The translations under genes were made by a program, and so were the position numbers. From positions 1-6,085 of the forward strand of contig WLEG01000115.1 in assembly GCA_009704425.1 (NCBI GenBank): a stretch of DNA of 6,085 nt, written 5' to 3'. Positions 5,595 to 6,085 of the stretch are shown here, in pieces. Positions within the stretch are counted from its first letter, which is position 1; each line of letters opens with the position of its first letter. The stretch is from Actinomycetota bacterium. GTDB taxonomy: Bacteria; Actinomycetota; Acidimicrobiia; Acidimicrobiales; Ilumatobacteraceae. A model generated the notes under the pieces. That model saw nothing but the letters and a program-made list of their open reading frames with translations, was not told the origin of the DNA and made no database searches.

Positions 5595-6058
5595 TCCTCC
5601 ATTGTGTCGGGGATTCGGAGCGTTGCTCCACCCGAGCCGTCGGGGCCGGAAGCCTCGGTGGAGCGCTCGGACGCCGGGAGCACGCATTCGGCGGTTCCTC
5701 CGGGCATCCGGTGACGATTCCGGGCCACCCAGCGGTACGCGACCGCCGCCACGGCGTCGACCCCGGGCAACAGGATGAACCGACCGAGCACCCACCACCC
5801 GGAACGACCGTGGATGAGGGTGCGCGCCACGGCTCGGTGACCCGACGACACCTCTCCGTCGACCCCGACCCACTGCACGGCCGTCTCGCACATCTCGCGC
5901 GTGAGACCCAAAGCTTGGAGGTCCGTGCGTTGCCACGCGACGATGAGGGGACGACGCGCGATGCGTCGCTCGATGAACCGCACCGACCGGGTACAGAACG
6001 CGCAGTCACCGTCGTACACGAGCACGGGTGCACCGGCGTTCGGTCGGGACGTGTTCAT
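5591..6058 (-). CDS. DCC-family thiol-disulfide oxidoreductase-like protein (DUF393)
   Basis: A 155-residue protein with the defining motif of the DCC (DUF393, YuxK-like) family near the N-terminus: VLVYDGDCAFCTRSVRFIER, with D16-G-D18-C19 and C22 forming DxDCxxC. The later WWVLGRFILLPGVDAVAAVAYRWVARNRHRM pattern (about 88-118) also matches the family, whose members are thought to adopt a thioredoxin-like fold; the biochemical role is not established. Both cysteines are encoded normally, in contrast to the TGA-bearing gene at the other end of the window. The last 35 or so residues are rich in Gly, Ser and Glu, lack family sequence and look disordered. ATG 6056-6058 gives a compact N-terminus; only a weak ribosome site (GAGCGA, directly adjacent) precedes it. 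It is the first visible gene of the mutase operon and overlaps the mutase start by 4 nt (GTGA). Its relation to the mutase is unknown. Confidence 0.88.
   Translation of the reverse strand: MNTSRPNAGAPVLVYDGDCAFCTRSVRFIERRIARRPLIVAWQRTDLQALGLTREMCETAVQWVGVDGEVSSGHRAVARTLIHGRSGWWVLGRFILLPGVDAVAAVAYRWVARNRHRMPGGTAECVLPASERSTEASGPDGSGGATLRIPDTMEE
5595..5600 (-). promoter_or_regulatory. Shine-Dalgarno-like GGAGGA abutting the mutase GTG start
   Basis: A perfect GGAGGA sits at the last codons of the DCC-family gene, directly against the mutase GTG with zero spacing. That is too close for ordinary initiation. It may serve to hold a ribosome terminating at the overlapping TGA (5591-5593) so that it restarts at the GTG. 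Confidence 0.4.
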
Positions 6059-6085
6059 TCGCTCAGTGTGCCAGCCATTCCCCGG
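6055..6085 (-). CDS. Possible 3' end of a further upstream gene in the same operon
   Basis: On the minus strand an open frame enters from the window edge and ends at a TGA (6057-6055) sharing ATGA with the DCC-family start codon, matching the overlap style of the two other junctions in this operon. Only nine codons are visible (ending GMAGTLSE), so there is no protein evidence; an open frame this short means little. Confidence 0.2.
   Translation of the reverse strand, partial: RGMAGTLSE

Noticed and set aside
4261..6033. Second minus-strand open frame over the DCC and mutase genes
   Set aside because: Arg/His/Gly-rich translation without motifs, in a different frame from two well-supported genes.

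Overview
This 6.1 kb window comes from a GC-rich, gene-dense bacterial chromosome. The F420-type luciferase-like oxidoreductase, the Mpt53/DsbF-like thioredoxin-fold protein, the split B12 mutase and the GTG starts together suggest an actinomycete lineage, possibly Acidimicrobiia. That placement is inference; no rRNA or marker gene is present.

Layout. (1) Bases 1-360, plus strand: the 3' end of a probable F420-dependent LLM-class oxidoreductase. (2) Bases 361-1775, minus strand: a two-gene unit, an EamA/DMT-family membrane exporter (867-1775) followed with an ATGA overlap by a lipoprotein-type thioredoxin-fold protein (361-870). (3) Bases 1776-1835: a 60-bp divergent intergenic region. (4) Bases 1836-3552, plus strand: a PfkB-family sugar kinase and, 13 bp later, a short-chain dehydrogenase/reductase with an altered catalytic motif. 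(5) Bases 3556-6058, minus strand: a three-gene chain of a DCC-family (DUF393) thiol protein, a B12-dependent acyl-CoA mutase large subunit and its small B12-binding subunit, joined by a GTGA and an ATGA overlap. Genes cover nearly everything; no RNA gene, mobile element, CRISPR array or convincing terminator was seen.

The most striking item is the thioredoxin-fold gene at 361-870. Its reading frame is interrupted by one TGA (664-666) that lies exactly where the first, nucleophilic cysteine of the CxxC active site should be (WFWAPG-[TGA]-AQC). The frame continues on both sides with conserved family sequence, and a GC-rich hairpin with a GGUC loop follows the TGA at a distance suitable for a bacterial SECIS. 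The simplest reading is a selenocysteine protein with a UxxC motif, predicted to act outside the cytoplasmic membrane. A routine gene caller would split or lose it.

The second functional insight is that the B12 mutase carries Phe66 and Gln184 in place of the Tyr and Arg that define methylmalonyl-CoA mutase. This is the known signature of isobutyryl-CoA (n-butyryl-CoA) mutase, so a 'methylmalonyl-CoA mutase' label would probably be wrong in substrate.
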